The notes under the pieces were generated by a model, which saw nothing but the letters and a program-made list of their open reading frames with translations, was not told the DNA's origin and ran no database searches. Shown in pieces: positions 63,141-64,000 of a stretch of DNA of 64,000 nucleotides (position 1 is the stretch's first letter; every line of letters starts with the position of its first letter). Position numbers and translations under genes: made by a program. The stretch comes from Heterocephalus glaber (lineage: Eukaryota > Chordata > Mammalia > Rodentia > Bathyergidae): contig NW_004624864.1 in NCBI RefSeq assembly GCF_000247695.1, positions 5,051,215 through 5,115,214 of the forward strand. Direction: 5' to 3'.

Positions 63141-64000
63141 ATGGACAGGGGAAATTGCTCTGCCTTGAATGAATTCATTTTCCTGGGAATTACTGGTAAC
63201 AGAGATATCAAAGTGAGCCTTTTCTCTGTGTTTCTTCTGGTTTATCTCTTTGGTCTCCTGGAAAACCTTGGCATGATGACTGTAATAATGGCGGATCCCC
63301 ATCTGCACACACCCATGTACTTCTTCCTCAGCCACCTCGCTCTCTGTGATCTCTGCTACTCCACAGCAATTGGGCCCAAGATGCTGGTGGACTTGGTGGC
63401 CCAGAGCAGGACCATCTCTTTCTTGGGCTGTGCTCTGCAGTTTCTGACCTTCTGTATCTTTGCAGACTCTGAGTGTCTGCTGCTGGCAGTGATGGCCTTC
63501 GACCGGTACAAGGCCATCAGCAGCCCCCTGCAGTACACAGCCCACATGTCCAGCAGGCTGTGCTCCCTGCTGGTGGTGGGGGTTTACCTGGTGGGCCTGG
63601 CAGATGCTCTGATACACACTACGCTGGCATTCCGCCTGTGTTTCTGTGGGTCCAATGAGATCAATCATTTCTTCTGTGATTTGCCTCCACTTTTTCTCCT
63701 TTCCTGTTCTGACATAGAAGTCAATGAGCTGGCTTTATTCACTGTTTTTGGATTCATTGAACTGGGTACCATCTCGGGAGTCCTTGTCTCTTATTGCTAT
63801 ATTATCCTATCAGTCATAAAGATCCGCTCTGCTGAAGGAAGGTTCAAAGCTTTCTCCACCTGTGCCTCCCACCTCACTGCAGTTGCCATTTTCCAGGGAA
63901 CCATGCTCTTCATGTACTTCCGTCCCAGTTCTTCCTACTCCCTGGATCAGGACAAAATGACCTCACTGTTTTACACTCTTGTGATTCCCATGCTGAACCC
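63141..64000 (+). CDS. Olfactory receptor, OR5W-like, open frame running off the window
   Basis: A class II odorant receptor in a single coding exon, open for 286 codons to the window edge without a lesion. Seen: N-glycosylation site NCS at 5-7, '[17 protein letters not shown]' (58-74), Cys97, '[12 protein letters not shown]' (118-129), 'NHFFCDLPP' (175-183), '[12 protein letters not shown]' (217-228), 'KAFSTCASH' (236-244), and the start of the TM7 motif 'PMLN' at the edge. The TM1 GN pair reads EN (41-42). About 20-25 residues remain beyond the window. It strongly resembles human OR5W2 as remembered. Upstream, an L1 remnant and a donor-bearing non-coding module precede it. Sister copies are the pseudogene at 40793 and the receptor-less locus near 33-34 kb. 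Confidence 0.92.
   Translation, partial: MDRGNCSALNEFIFLGITGNRDIKVSLFSVFLLVYLFGLLENLGMMTVIMADPHLHTPMYFFLSHLALCDLCYSTAIGPKMLVDLVAQSRTISFLGCALQFLTFCIFADSECLLLAVMAFDRYKAISSPLQYTAHMSSRLCSLLVVGVYLVGLADALIHTTLAFRLCFCGSNEINHFFCDLPPLFLLSCSDIEVNELALFTVFGFIELGTISGVLVSYCYIILSVIKIRSAEGRFKAFSTCASHLTAVAIFQGTMLFMYFRPSSSYSLDQDKMTSLFYTLVIPMLN

Noticed and set aside
63006..63668. 220-codon minus-strand frame
   Set aside because: It is the antisense of the OR5W-like receptor coding region; the + strand carries all receptor motifs.

Overview
The window looks like AT-rich, gene-poor mammalian nuclear DNA, most likely from a rodent. It holds many LINE-1 pieces, short 7SL-derived (B1-type) SINEs, tRNA-derived ID-like SINEs, B1+ID dimers, MaLR-like and ERV LTRs, and olfactory receptor (OR) genes and pseudogenes. 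The SINE mix does not look like mouse or rat; a squirrel-related or beaver/kangaroo-rat lineage would fit, but this is a weak inference. The two intact receptors resemble human OR10AG1 and OR5W2, which lie close together in the OR cluster near 11q11-q12, so the window is probably the rodent counterpart of that cluster.

Layout. 0-10 kb: L1 fragments, including an inverted pair of ORF1 copies, and a degenerate telomere-like stretch. 10-13.4 kb: an L1 3' end split by two SINEs, then the wreck of a gammaretrovirus-like ERV (gag, pro, start of pol). 17.4-18.3 kb: an OR pseudogene. 20.0-26.9 kb: a broken, intronless KRAB zinc-finger sequence with about 75 C2H2 finger units, the most striking object here. 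28-41.5 kb: ancient L1 sequence and two copies of an OR5W-type locus; the first kept only its upstream part, the second a truncated pseudogene. Inserted into this are an L1 3' end, a B1 element and a solo LTR. 48.8-49.8 kb: an intact OR10AG-like gene. 57.4-59.6 kb: a processed pseudogene of RRM2. 60.8-64 kb: the third OR5W-type copy, whose coding region is open and runs off the right edge.

Function. Only two protein genes look alive, both single-coding-exon odorant receptors on the + strand. The rest is retrotransposed, duplicated or decayed material. The finger array is built from alternating finger types, and several of its units share the same stop codons and frameshifts at distant positions. 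This implies that the array kept duplicating, or exchanging sequence, after it lost its reading frame.
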